Shown in pieces: positions 7,642 to 13,928 of a stretch of 13,928 bases of DNA. The DNA is taken from the NCBI GenBank assembly GCA_002314565.1, contig DCGL01000066.1, positions 5,054 through 18,981 on the forward strand. Direction: 5' to 3'. The position numbers were made by a program, and so were the translations under genes. Position 1 is the stretch's first letter. The number at the start of each line of letters is the position of its first letter. Under the pieces are notes generated by a model that was given only the letters and a program-made list of their open reading frames with translations, did no database searches and was not told the origin of the DNA. The stretch comes from Clostridiales bacterium UBA1779 (GTDB lineage Bacteria; Bacillota; Clostridia; Oscillospirales; CAG-272).

Positions 7642-8757
7642 ATGGCAAGCGTATCACTTAAGCACATTTATAAGAAGTATCCGGGCGGAGTAACCGCTGT
7701 TTCCGATTTCAACCTTGACATCAAGGATAAGGAATTCCTGGTTCTCGTAGGACCTTCCGGATGCGGCAAGACAACCACCCTTCGTATGGTCGCCGGACTT
7801 GAAGAAATCACAGAAGGCGAACTTTTCATCGGCGACAGACTTGTAAACGACGTTGCTCCTAAGGACAGAAAAATCGCGATGGTTTTCCAGAACTACGCTC
7901 TGTATCCTCATATGACCGTTTTTGAAAACATGGCCTTCGGTCTTAAGCTCAACAAGACCCCGAAGGAAGAAATCAAGAGACGTGTTGAAGAAGCAGCCCG
8001 TATCCTTGATATCACCCACCTGCTCGACAGAAAGCCCAAGGCTCTGTCCGGCGGTCAGAAGCAGCGTGTTGCTCTGGGTCGTGCTATCGTTCGTAAGCCC
8101 ATGGTCTTCTTACTTGACGAGCCTCTTTCCAACCTCGATGCAAAGCTCCGTGCATCAATGAGAGCTGAGCTTACAAAGCTTCATGCCAACGTTCAGACAA
8201 CATTCATCTACGTAACCCATGACCAGGTCGAGGCTATGACCATGGCTACCAGAATCGTTGTTATGAAAGACGGTCTGATTCAGCAGGTTGATACTCCTCA
8301 GAACCTTTACGATTCTCCCTGCAACATCTTCGTTGCCGGATTTATCGGAACTCCGCAGATGAACTTCATTACCGGTAAGCTCGTTAAGAAGGGCGAAGAC
8401 GTATACTTCGATTTCGAAGACAAGTCCCTCAAGCTTCCCGCTGAAAAGGCCAATGCTCCTGAACTCAAGGATTACATCGGTCAGGAAGTTATCGCAGGTA
8501 TCCGTCCTGAAGCCATTCACGACGAGCCTATGTACCTGAGCCAGCTTCCCGAAGAGAACCAGGTTGAAACTTACGTTGACCTGACAGAACTTATGGGTGC
8601 AGAAATTCACCTGCATCTCGTCATCGGCGAGCTCAACCTCGTTGCCAAGGTTTCCTCAAGATCCAGTTCCAGAGCCGGCGATACCATCAAGGTTGCTATG
8701 GATGCTTCCAGAATGCACTTCTTTGATAAGGATACCGAGCGCGTTATCATTCACTGA
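7642..8757 (+). CDS. ugpC: Carbohydrate ABC transporter ATPase, MsmK/UgpC/MalK family
   Basis: This 371-aa cytoplasmic ATPase powers uptake of oligosaccharides or sugar derivatives by binding a pair of permeases. Walker A is GPSGCGKTT (37-45), the Q-loop VFQNYALYPHMTV (81-93), the signature LSGGQKQR (135-142), Walker B VFLLDE (155-160) with D-loop SNLD, and the switch His is H193 in THDQVEAMTMA. About 235-371 forms the MalK-type TOBE/OB regulatory domain (GFIGTPQMNF, GIRPEAI). GGAGG at 7628-7632 is nine bases from the ATG. No permease or binding protein is adjacent, so it resembles the stand-alone MsmK-type ATPases of Gram-positives that energise several sugar importers. The symbols ugpC and msmK are both used for such proteins; the substrate cannot be read from this sequence. 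It is followed by a strong terminator. Confidence 0.92.
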   Translation: MASVSLKHIYKKYPGGVTAVSDFNLDIKDKEFLVLVGPSGCGKTTTLRMVAGLEEITEGELFIGDRLVNDVAPKDRKIAMVFQNYALYPHMTVFENMAFGLKLNKTPKEEIKRRVEEAARILDITHLLDRKPKALSGGQKQRVALGRAIVRKPMVFLLDEPLSNLDAKLRASMRAELTKLHANVQTTFIYVTHDQVEAMTMATRIVVMKDGLIQQVDTPQNLYDSPCNIFVAGFIGTPQMNFITGKLVKKGEDVYFDFEDKSLKLPAEKANAPELKDYIGQEVIAGIRPEAIHDEPMYLSQLPEENQVETYVDLTELMGAEIHLHLVIGELNLVAKVSSRSSSRAGDTIKVAMDASRMHFFDKDTERVIIH

Positions 8758-8777
8758 TAATTCTGAGATTTTCATTA

Positions 8778-8809
8778 AAACCCCGCCGCTGCTGCGGCGG
8801 GGTTTCTTC
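8778..8809 (+). terminator. Intrinsic terminator after the MsmK/UgpC-like gene
   Basis: AAACCCCGCCGC (8778-8789) pairs perfectly with GCGGCGGGGTTT (8794-8805) around a TGCT loop, followed by CTTCA. The stem has nine GC pairs plus three AT pairs that include the U-tract. It lies 20 bases past the ABC-ATPase stop and about 25 bases ahead of the next start codon. Confidence 0.9.
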
Positions 8810-8829
8810 ACTTGAAAGGCTTTTCTGCT

Positions 8830-9756
8830 ATGCTTATAAGAGAAAAAGAATACCGCTCTCTTTGTCTGAAAATAGGTTTTACACTGCTCGTTCAGTTTGT
8901 CATAGATTATTTCTTTCTGTGGAAAGCATATGACGTTGCTGCATTATTCGGATTCAGGCTGAATTACGTCGGTGAAACGATCCTGAATTCGCTTATATAT
9001 ATGATCTGCTTTATGCTTCCGGTACTGTTTTTCCGATTGATATCCGTAAGACGGCGGCATCCGGGAATGGGGCTGTCAGTTAAGACCGGGAAGGACTTGT
9101 TCCTTTTGATTCCTGCAGCTGTTGCACTCATCGTATCCGCTGCTTATCTGAACGGTCTGTTGTTTTCCTTCGCCGATTTTTCCAAGGTTTACGTCGATAC
9201 GTATATTGACTCACCCGCGTCTCTGCTGCTTGAATTCATTGCAACAGCGGCAGTACCCGCCGTATGCGAGGAATTCCTGTTCAGAGGCTGTATTGAGTCG
9301 GAACTGATGCCTTACGGAAAACAGAATGCGATTTTCTTTTCGGCCCTTGCCTTTGCAGTTATGCACGGGAATTTTGCACAGTTTCTGTATACCTTCTGTG
9401 CCGGTCTTGTAATCGGATACGTTTATGCCGAAACGGGCTCCATCTGGCCCGGAATGCTCATTCACCTTTTCAACAATCTGTTCAGCGTTGCAGAAACGGT
9501 GCTTTTATCAAATTCGAGTGCTTATTTCAATGAGCTTTTACTCACTCTGCTTGAAACCGTAATTCTGGCGGCAGGTGCTTTGTGTCTTGTAATTCTTATT
9601 TTACGGAAAAAAATCGTTTTTTCAAAGGATATAAAAGAAAATGAACTGTTTGTTCATTCAAGAGCTTTTTATTTCTTTAATCCTGCAACAATCTGCTATA
9701 TCTGCTTAAAAGTGCTTTATGCGGGTTTCATTTTTTATATCGTTCTGACGGATTGA
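8830..9756 (+). CDS. CPBP-family intramembrane metalloprotease (CAAX protease-like)
   Basis: This 308-aa polytopic membrane protein has about eight hydrophobic segments. The three catalytic signatures of the CPBP/Abi (Rce1-like) family are present in order: EEFLFR (E147, E148, R152), FAVMHGNF with H179, and IHLFNN with H212 and N215. Such proteases cleave substrates within or near the membrane. Bacterial members are tied to bacteriocin immunity, peptide maturation or signalling, and none of these roles can be assigned here. After the catalytic core there is a C-terminal region with a charged loop (RKKIVFSKDIKE, about 259-270) and a last helix near 287-305. The ATG at 8830 is preferred over the in-frame TTG at 8812 because AAAGG (8815-8819) is ten bases upstream of it. 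It lies directly behind a terminator and six bases before the tadA-aag gene, so the two are probably co-transcribed. Confidence 0.88.
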   Translation: MLIREKEYRSLCLKIGFTLLVQFVIDYFFLWKAYDVAALFGFRLNYVGETILNSLIYMICFMLPVLFFRLISVRRRHPGMGLSVKTGKDLFLLIPAAVALIVSAAYLNGLLFSFADFSKVYVDTYIDSPASLLLEFIATAAVPAVCEEFLFRGCIESELMPYGKQNAIFFSALAFAVMHGNFAQFLYTFCAGLVIGYVYAETGSIWPGMLIHLFNNLFSVAETVLLSNSSAYFNELLLTLLETVILAAGALCLVILILRKKIVFSKDIKENELFVHSRAFYFFNPATICYICLKVLYAGFIFYIVLTD

Positions 9757-9762
9757 ACTGTA

Positions 9763-10743
9763 ATGTGTGATGATATTGAATTTATGAATCGAGCGCTGTT
9801 GCTTGCACGTGAAGCGCTTGAAGACGGTGAAGTGCCGGTCGGTGCCGTAATCGTCAGAGACGGAAAGGTAATTTCCGAAGGGCGAAACAGACGCGAGAAG
9901 ACGCAGAACGCTCTCGGACACGCAGAAATCGAAGCCATTGACAAGGCCTGCCGGGTCCTTGGCAACTGGCGTCTTGCAGACTGCACTCTGTACGTGACTC
10001 TCGAACCCTGTCCTATGTGTGCCGGGGCTATTCTTCAGAGCCGTATCGGCAGAATCGTTTATGCCTGCAAAGACCCTTCTCTCGGTGCTCTCGGTGGACT
10101 GTTTTCACTGCCCGAGAATTCAGGACAGAATCAGCTTGAAATTACCAGCGGTCTTTTGGAATCCGAATGTCGTGAAATAATGGATTCGTTTTTCTGTACT
10201 GTCAGGCACAGAAACTTGTCAAGGCGACTTCAGAGAGATTTTTATTTGCGCGATGCCGAAACAGTTGCAAAGGAAATGCTCGGCAAATATCTGTGCTTTA
10301 AAAGTTCTAAAGACGGCACACAAACCGTTGCCAAAGTGAAAATCACCGAAACCGAGGCCTATCTTGACGGCGACAGCGCTGCTCACGCCTATCACGGGGA
10401 AACCGACCGTAACCGTCCTATGTTCGGTAAAGGAGGCACGGTTTACGTGTACCTCTGCTACGGTATTCACAGCCTTCTCAATATCGTGACCGGTGAAAAG
10501 GGAAGTCCTCAGGCAGTGCTCATACGCGGTATTGAAGGATATTACGGCCCAGGTAAGCTTACAAAAGCCCTCGGAATAGACCGTAAGCAGAACAATGCCG
10601 ATGCCGTGCTTTCAGACGTAATCTGGCTTGAAGACAGCGGCGAACCTGCCCCGGCTTATACCTGCGGCAAAAGAATCGGCATTGACTATGCGTTGCCCGA
10701 AGACCGTGACAGGCTTTTACGCTTTACTGTGACGGATATGTGA
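9763..10743 (+). CDS. Fusion: TadA-type tRNA adenosine deaminase + AAG/MPG-type DNA glycosylase
   Basis: One uninterrupted 326-aa ORF holds two complete-looking enzymes. Residues 1-150 are TadA-like: zinc-binding His and catalytic Glu in HAE (H53, E55), and PCPMC (C83, C86), with the VPVGAVIV and LGALGGLFSL segments. TadA converts A34 of tRNA to inosine at the wobble position. Residues about 154-326 are a 3-methyladenine/hypoxanthine DNA glycosylase of the AAG (MPG) fold. They start at RRLQRDFYLRDAETVAKEML, then TETEAY with the presumed catalytic E198 and intercalating Y200, then H208, VYLCYGIHSLLN (N240), AVLIRG (R255) and GPGKLTKALGI. The usual C-terminus is slightly shortened (ends RFTVTDM). 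Almost no linker separates the parts, and no ribosome binding site precedes any internal ATG. The start at 9763 lacks a strong Shine-Dalgarno and probably depends on coupling to the protease gene six bases upstream. Each domain call is secure; joint function is inference. Confidence 0.93.
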   Translation: MCDDIEFMNRALLLAREALEDGEVPVGAVIVRDGKVISEGRNRREKTQNALGHAEIEAIDKACRVLGNWRLADCTLYVTLEPCPMCAGAILQSRIGRIVYACKDPSLGALGGLFSLPENSGQNQLEITSGLLESECREIMDSFFCTVRHRNLSRRLQRDFYLRDAETVAKEMLGKYLCFKSSKDGTQTVAKVKITETEAYLDGDSAAHAYHGETDRNRPMFGKGGTVYVYLCYGIHSLLNIVTGEKGSPQAVLIRGIEGYYGPGKLTKALGIDRKQNNADAVLSDVIWLEDSGEPAPAYTCGKRIGIDYALPEDRDRLLRFTVTDM

Positions 10744-10749
10744 AAAACA

Positions 10750-10778
10750 TTGACACAAATCACGTTTTGTGATACAAT
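10750..10778 (+). promoter_or_regulatory. Promoter of metNIQ with palindromic spacer
   Basis: TTGACA (10750-10755), a 17-bp spacer, TACAAT (10773-10778), with a start near 10785 and a leader of about 43 bases. The spacer contains overlapping inverted repeats: CACAAA (10754-10759) with TTTGTG (10766-10771), and ATCAC (10759-10763) with GTGAT (10769-10773). Binding there would block RNA polymerase. The leader is far too short for a SAM riboswitch or T-box. Confidence 0.85.
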
Positions 10779-10827
10779 AATTATCTATTATTTATTCTAT
10801 ATTCTTAGATGAAAGGGGTAACGGTTT

Positions 10828-11820
10828 TTGATAGAAATCCAAAACCTTTCAAAGATTTTCAACTCAAAGTCGGGCGAAGTGGTCGCTATTGACGGTATCA
10901 ACTGTACGGTTCACGACGGTGAGATATTCGGAATCATCGGCCTGTCCGGCGCAGGCAAAAGCACCCTTGTGCGTTGCATAAATCTTCTTGAAAGACCCAC
11001 AAAGGGAAAAGTTATAATTGACGGTACGGACATTACCGGGGTTTCCGCCAAAGAGCTGAGACGAATCCGCAAGAATATCGGAATGATATTCCAGGGCTTT
11101 AATCTGCTTGCACAGCGCAACGTCCTTGAAAACGTTATGTTTCCGCTTCGGCTTGTCGGTAAGTCACGCGCAGCCGCAATAAAAAAGGCAAAAGAACTGA
11201 TTGAAATCGTCGGTCTTTCCGACAGAATCAATAATTATCCTTCACAGCTTTCCGGCGGACAGAAGCAGAGAGTTGCCATTGCAAGAGCTCTTGCCACAGA
11301 CCCGAAATACCTGCTTTGCGATGAAGCAACAAGCGCACTTGATCCGACGACAACGACCCAGATTCTTGAGCTGCTCAAACGTATCAACTCGGAACGCGGA
11401 GTAACCGTCATCGTCATCACGCATGAGATGCGCGTTATTGAGCAGATCTGCGACCGCGTCGCCGTTCTTGACAAGAGTCATATCGTTGAGCTCGGAAAAG
11501 TATCAGAGGTCTTTGCAAATCCTCAGTCTGATATGGCGAAGGAGCTCATACTTCCGAAAAACGGCTCTGTTCCCACGTCTCTTGCCAGAAAGGCAATACG
11601 CATCACCTTTGACGGCCGTTCTTCCTTTGAACCCGTAATATCGAATATGATTCTCGAATGCCGCTGCACGGTAAACATACTGTATGCCGATACTAAGGAT
11701 ATAGGCGGTAAAGCTTTCGGTCAGATGCTGCTGCAGCTGCCTGAAGACGAAAACTCCTGCCTGAGAATCCGCTCATTCCTTGAGTCGCGTCAGATAAGCT
11801 ATACAGAGGAGGCGGTATGA
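10828..11820 (+). CDS. metN: Methionine ABC transporter ATP-binding protein MetN
   Basis: This 330-aa cytoplasmic ATPase belongs to the methionine importer. Walker A is GLSGAGKST (38-46), Q-loop Q89 in MIFQGFNLL, signature LSGGQKQRVAIARAL (141-155), Walker B YLLCDE (161-166) with ATSALDP, and the switch His H199. About 257-328 is a NIL domain, the ACT-like C-terminal module through which MetN homologues sense intracellular methionine and inhibit uptake. Its presence separates this gene from generic amino-acid ATPases. Translation appears to begin at TTG 10828 (MIEIQNLSKIF, the usual family N-terminus), with GAAAGGGG (10811-10818) nine bases upstream and no suitable ATG. It is the first gene of a three-gene operon; the metI ATG begins one base after its stop. 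Confidence 0.95.
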   Translation: MIEIQNLSKIFNSKSGEVVAIDGINCTVHDGEIFGIIGLSGAGKSTLVRCINLLERPTKGKVIIDGTDITGVSAKELRRIRKNIGMIFQGFNLLAQRNVLENVMFPLRLVGKSRAAAIKKAKELIEIVGLSDRINNYPSQLSGGQKQRVAIARALATDPKYLLCDEATSALDPTTTTQILELLKRINSERGVTVIVITHEMRVIEQICDRVAVLDKSHIVELGKVSEVFANPQSDMAKELILPKNGSVPTSLARKAIRITFDGRSSFEPVISNMILECRCTVNILYADTKDIGGKAFGQMLLQLPEDENSCLRIRSFLESRQISYTEEAV

Positions 11821-11821
11821 T

Positions 11822-12526
11822 ATGACAGCATTGACAGAATTCTTTGAACGCTTCTTGGGTAACGGTCTTGCAGCTGATTACTGCCTTGCAATCTGGGAAA
11901 CGGTTTACATAACCCTTCTCGGAACCGCAATTGCCTACATTTTCGGAATGGTTCTCGGAGTTATCCTTTACGGAACCGCGCAGGGAAGCATTTTTTCGAA
12001 CAAAATCGTAAATTCCGTTCTCGGAATCATCATCAATATTTTCCGTTCGGTTCCTTTCATCATCCTGCTCATACTGACGCAGCCCGTTGCAAAGCTGATT
12101 GTCAGAACCAAGCTCGGTAATCCGGCATTTATTGTCTATCTGAGCATTGCGGCAATACCTTTCGTGGCACGAATGGTTGAATCCTCACTCAAAGAGGTTG
12201 ATGCAGGTGTAATCGAAGCTGCCCAGGCCATGGGCTGTAACAATTTTCAGCTTATCTTCAAGGTGCTCATACCCGAGGCAAAGCCCTCACTGCTCACAGG
12301 AGCAGCCATTGCCTTCACAACGATACTCGGATACACTCCCATGACCTACCTTATCGGAGGAGGAGGCCTTGGAAATATGGCAATACGCTTCGGTATATAC
12401 CGTTTCAATGCGGATATTATGTACGTGTCGTCAATCCTTCTCATCCTTATCGTCCAGATATTCCAGGAAGGCTTTACCATCTTAGGAAATATGACAGACA
12501 GACGCCGCAGAAACAACAACCGCTGA
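11822..12526 (+). CDS. metI: Methionine ABC transporter permease MetI
   Basis: This 234-aa inner-membrane permease has about five membrane helices (near 22-50, 64-90, 102-120, 158-180 and 200-220). The EAA coupling loop is at about 132-155 (EAAQAMGCN then FKVLIPEAKPSLLTG) and contacts MetN. RSVPFIILL and YTPMTYLIGGGGLGNMAIRFG are characteristic of MetI. The C-terminus ends in a basic tail (RRRRNNNR). GGAGG inside the end of metN (11808-11812) lies nine bases before the ATG, so translation is probably coupled. The transport pore would be a MetI dimer. Confidence 0.95.
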   Translation: MTALTEFFERFLGNGLAADYCLAIWETVYITLLGTAIAYIFGMVLGVILYGTAQGSIFSNKIVNSVLGIIINIFRSVPFIILLILTQPVAKLIVRTKLGNPAFIVYLSIAAIPFVARMVESSLKEVDAGVIEAAQAMGCNNFQLIFKVLIPEAKPSLLTGAAIAFTTILGYTPMTYLIGGGGLGNMAIRFGIYRFNADIMYVSSILLILIVQIFQEGFTILGNMTDRRRRNNNR

Positions 12527-12572
12527 TTCTGATTATTTAAAATAAAAAATAAAAACGGAGGACTATCTTATT

Positions 12573-13379
12573 ATGAAGAAGTTTTTATCCCTCGCTCTCG
12601 CACTCGTATGCGTAATCTGCTGCCTTTCCGCCTGCGGAAAGACCGACGATGACAAGACTATCACAGTGGCCGCCACATCCACCCCTCATGCCGAAATTCT
12701 CGAGCAGTGCAAGGCTCTGATGACGGAAAAGGGTTATACCCTCGTTATCAAGGTCGTTGACGACTACGTAACTCCCAACACTTCCACCGAAGACGGTGAA
12801 GTCGATGCCAACTATTTCCAGCACACCCCTTACCTGACCTCCTTCAACGCTGAAAACGGAACTCACCTCGTTTCCGTTGCCACCGTTCACTACGAGCCTC
12901 TCGGACTCTATGCCGGAACCTGCGCTTCCATTGATGCCCTTGCCGACGGTGCAAAGATTGCCGTTCCCAATGACACCACAAACGAAGCCCGTGCTCTTCA
13001 GCTGCTCGCTGCAAACGGTATCATCACTCTTAAAGACGGTGTCGGACTTACAGCCACAAAGAAGGATATAACATCCAATCCCAAGAACGTAGAAATCGTT
13101 GAGATGGAAGCTGCTCTTATTTCCGGCGTTCTTGATGACGTAGCCATGGGCGTTATCAACGGCAACTATGCTCTTGAAGCAAAACTTGACATCACAAAGG
13201 CTCTTGCCACCGAATCTTCCGATTCCGAGGCTGCCAAGACCTTCGGCAACGTTCTCGTTGTCAAGGAAGGCAATGAAAACAAGGCTGCAGTTCTCGCTCT
13301 CGTCGAGGTTCTGAAGTCCCAGACCATCACAGATTACATCAACAATACCTACGCCGGCGCCGTCGTTCCCATGAACTGA
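12573..13379 (+). CDS. metQ: Methionine-binding lipoprotein MetQ (NlpA family)
   Basis: This 268-aa extracytoplasmic receptor is anchored by lipid at Cys21. The signal peptide is basic MKK, then a hydrophobic core, then the lipobox LSAC (18-21). The mature part follows the NlpA/MetQ pattern: ITVAATSTPHAEILEQ near the start, VDDYVTPN, VDANYFQHTPYL (the Asn-Tyr-Phe-Gln-His segment lining the ligand pocket), HYEPLGLYAG, IAVPNDTTNEARALQLL, VEMEAAL and NGNYALEA. It delivers methionine to MetI/MetN. GGAGG (12557-12561) is eleven bases before the ATG; only 46 bases separate it from metI, with no terminator between. The first 12 residues after the Cys are Asp/Lys-rich, a typical lipoprotein tether. 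Methionine as ligand is inferred from the family and from the NIL domain in MetN. Confidence 0.95.
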   Translation: MKKFLSLALALVCVICCLSACGKTDDDKTITVAATSTPHAEILEQCKALMTEKGYTLVIKVVDDYVTPNTSTEDGEVDANYFQHTPYLTSFNAENGTHLVSVATVHYEPLGLYAGTCASIDALADGAKIAVPNDTTNEARALQLLAANGIITLKDGVGLTATKKDITSNPKNVEIVEMEAALISGVLDDVAMGVINGNYALEAKLDITKALATESSDSEAAKTFGNVLVVKEGNENKAAVLALVEVLKSQTITDYINNTYAGAVVPMN

Positions 13380-13390
13380 GCGCATTGCTT

Positions 13391-13439
13391 AAAGCTGACA
13401 GGGGATTACGCCTATTGCGTACCTCTGCCGGCTTTTTTT
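13391..13439 (+). terminator. Terminator of the metNIQ operon
   Basis: A long near-continuous stem: AAAGCTG (13391-13397) with CGGCTTT (13429-13435), CAGGGG (13399-13404) with CCTCTG (13422-13427, one G-U pair), and TACGC (13407-13411) with GCGTA (13417-13421), closed by a five-base loop. It ends in a run of seven T at 13433-13439. It begins 11 bases after the metQ stop. Confidence 0.9.
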
Positions 13440-13464
13440 ACGAAGAATGAAAGTTAGATTGATT

Positions 13465-13928
13465 ATGAAAAATAGGATTATCGGACTCCTTCTTTTATTA
13501 TGTATGACCCTTACCTTCGTTTCGTCATGTGCACAAAACGGCACTCCTTCCGAAACGTCAAAAGCCCAGACGGAAGAGGTAAGCGTTGCCGCACCTGAAA
13601 CTGAGGCACCGAAGTACGAAGACGTCAGTCCGAATGAGCTGACGAAAGACGTAAGCTCAGAAGAACTTGCACTGACACCGTACTGCGTGAAGGAATCACA
13701 CAGCTGTGTAAAAGCAACGCTTGAGGATGGTGTCTGCCGCATAACCCCCTTCTGTGAGGGTGAAGATGACGTAAGCGTTTATAACACTTTCAGCGAAAAG
13801 GCCGTAATTCACGTAAAGGTTGCTTCGAATCTTGAAATGACAGTTACGCTTTCTCCCTTTGTCAAACCCGAAAGAAGCATAGCCCTCAAGACCGGTCTGA
13901 CAGGCACTGTGGATATCAGTACGTCTCT
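13465..13928 (+). CDS. Putative lipoprotein, 3' end beyond the window
   Basis: An open frame runs from ATG 13465 to the window edge without a stop (154 codons visible). The N-terminus MKNR plus a Leu-rich core and VSSC (Cys22) is a Gram-positive lipoprotein signal. It is followed by a low-complexity Ser/Thr/Glu/Pro tether (about 23-60), then a region with three Cys (around TPYCVKESHSC and GVCRITPFC) and beta-like hydrophobic alternation. I do not recognise the family. An in-frame ATG at 13447 would also be possible, but it would put six extra residues before the signal and has no better ribosome site; neither start has a strong Shine-Dalgarno. The gene follows the metNIQ terminator by only about 25 bases and has no evident promoter of its own, so its expression is unclear. 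Confidence 0.75.
   Translation, partial: MKNRIIGLLLLLCMTLTFVSSCAQNGTPSETSKAQTEEVSVAAPETEAPKYEDVSPNELTKDVSSEELALTPYCVKESHSCVKATLEDGVCRITPFCEGEDDVSVYNTFSEKAVIHVKVASNLEMTVTLSPFVKPERSIALKTGLTGTVDISTS

Noticed and set aside
8812..8829. TTG start at 8812 for the CPBP protease
   Set aside because: It lies immediately behind the terminator hairpin with no ribosome site before it, while ATG 8830 has AAAGG at ten bases.
10779..10827. SAM riboswitch or T-box leader for metNIQ
   Set aside because: The leader is too short and no multi-helix fold or terminator hairpin is visible between the promoter and the TTG start.
12585..13385. 266-codon open frame antisense to almost all of metQ
   Set aside because: metQ has secure family motifs, lipobox and ribosome site. 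The antisense frame has no ribosome binding site, no recognisable motif and a Gly/Val/Asn-skewed composition. Codon bias in metQ explains the lack of stops.
1..13928. Mobile element, CRISPR array, phage or defence island
   Set aside because: No transposase, integrase, spaced direct-repeat array, phage gene or recognisable defence domain was found on either strand. The CPBP protease alone is not sufficient evidence of a bacteriocin or phage-abortive system.

Overview
The window looks like chromosomal core sequence from a low-to-mid GC Gram-positive bacterium, most likely a gut-type Clostridia (Oscillospirales/Lachnospirales-like) member. The evidence is strong GGAGG-type ribosome binding sites, near-consensus sigma-A promoters (three with an extended TGG -10), a stand-alone MsmK/UgpC-type ATPase, Gram-positive style lipoproteins, and a Tex protein of the same 719-aa length I recall for Bacillus Tex. 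The genus cannot be fixed from the sequence.

Layout. 78-1988 (+): membrane protein with a CvpA-like four-helix N-terminus and a long acidic C-terminal domain, driven by a promoter at 27-55. 2044-5124 (-): a full-length GH2 beta-galactosidase (LacZ), convergent with the first gene across a shared hairpin terminator at 2010-2035. 5267-7426 (+): the RNA-binding protein Tex, transcribed divergently from lacZ out of a compact back-to-back promoter region. 7642-8757 (+): sugar-ABC ATPase of the MsmK/UgpC/MalK family, preceded by a 215-bp AT-rich spacer. That spacer holds an imperfect 27-bp palindrome and three alternating TGCACAA half-sites. 8830-9756 (+): CPBP (CAAX-type) membrane protease. 9763-10743 (+): a single ORF that fuses a TadA tRNA adenosine deaminase to an AAG/MPG-type DNA glycosylase. 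10828-13379 (+): a complete metN-metI-metQ methionine ABC importer with its own consensus promoter and terminator. 13465 to the window edge (+): an incomplete lipoprotein gene.

How the genes relate. MetNIQ is one functional unit (ATPase with NIL sensor domain, permease, lipoprotein receptor). LacZ and the MsmK-like ATPase are both carbohydrate functions, but no sugar permease or binding protein lies here, so the ATPase probably serves transporters encoded elsewhere. The CPBP protease and the TadA-AAG fusion are six bases apart and probably co-transcribed.

The most interesting object is the TadA-AAG fusion. It joins an enzyme that makes inosine in tRNA to one whose family removes hypoxanthine (the deaminated adenine base) from DNA, and both sets of catalytic residues are visibly intact. 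No mobile element, CRISPR array, tRNA or rRNA was recognised. No intergenic stretch exceeds 300 bases.
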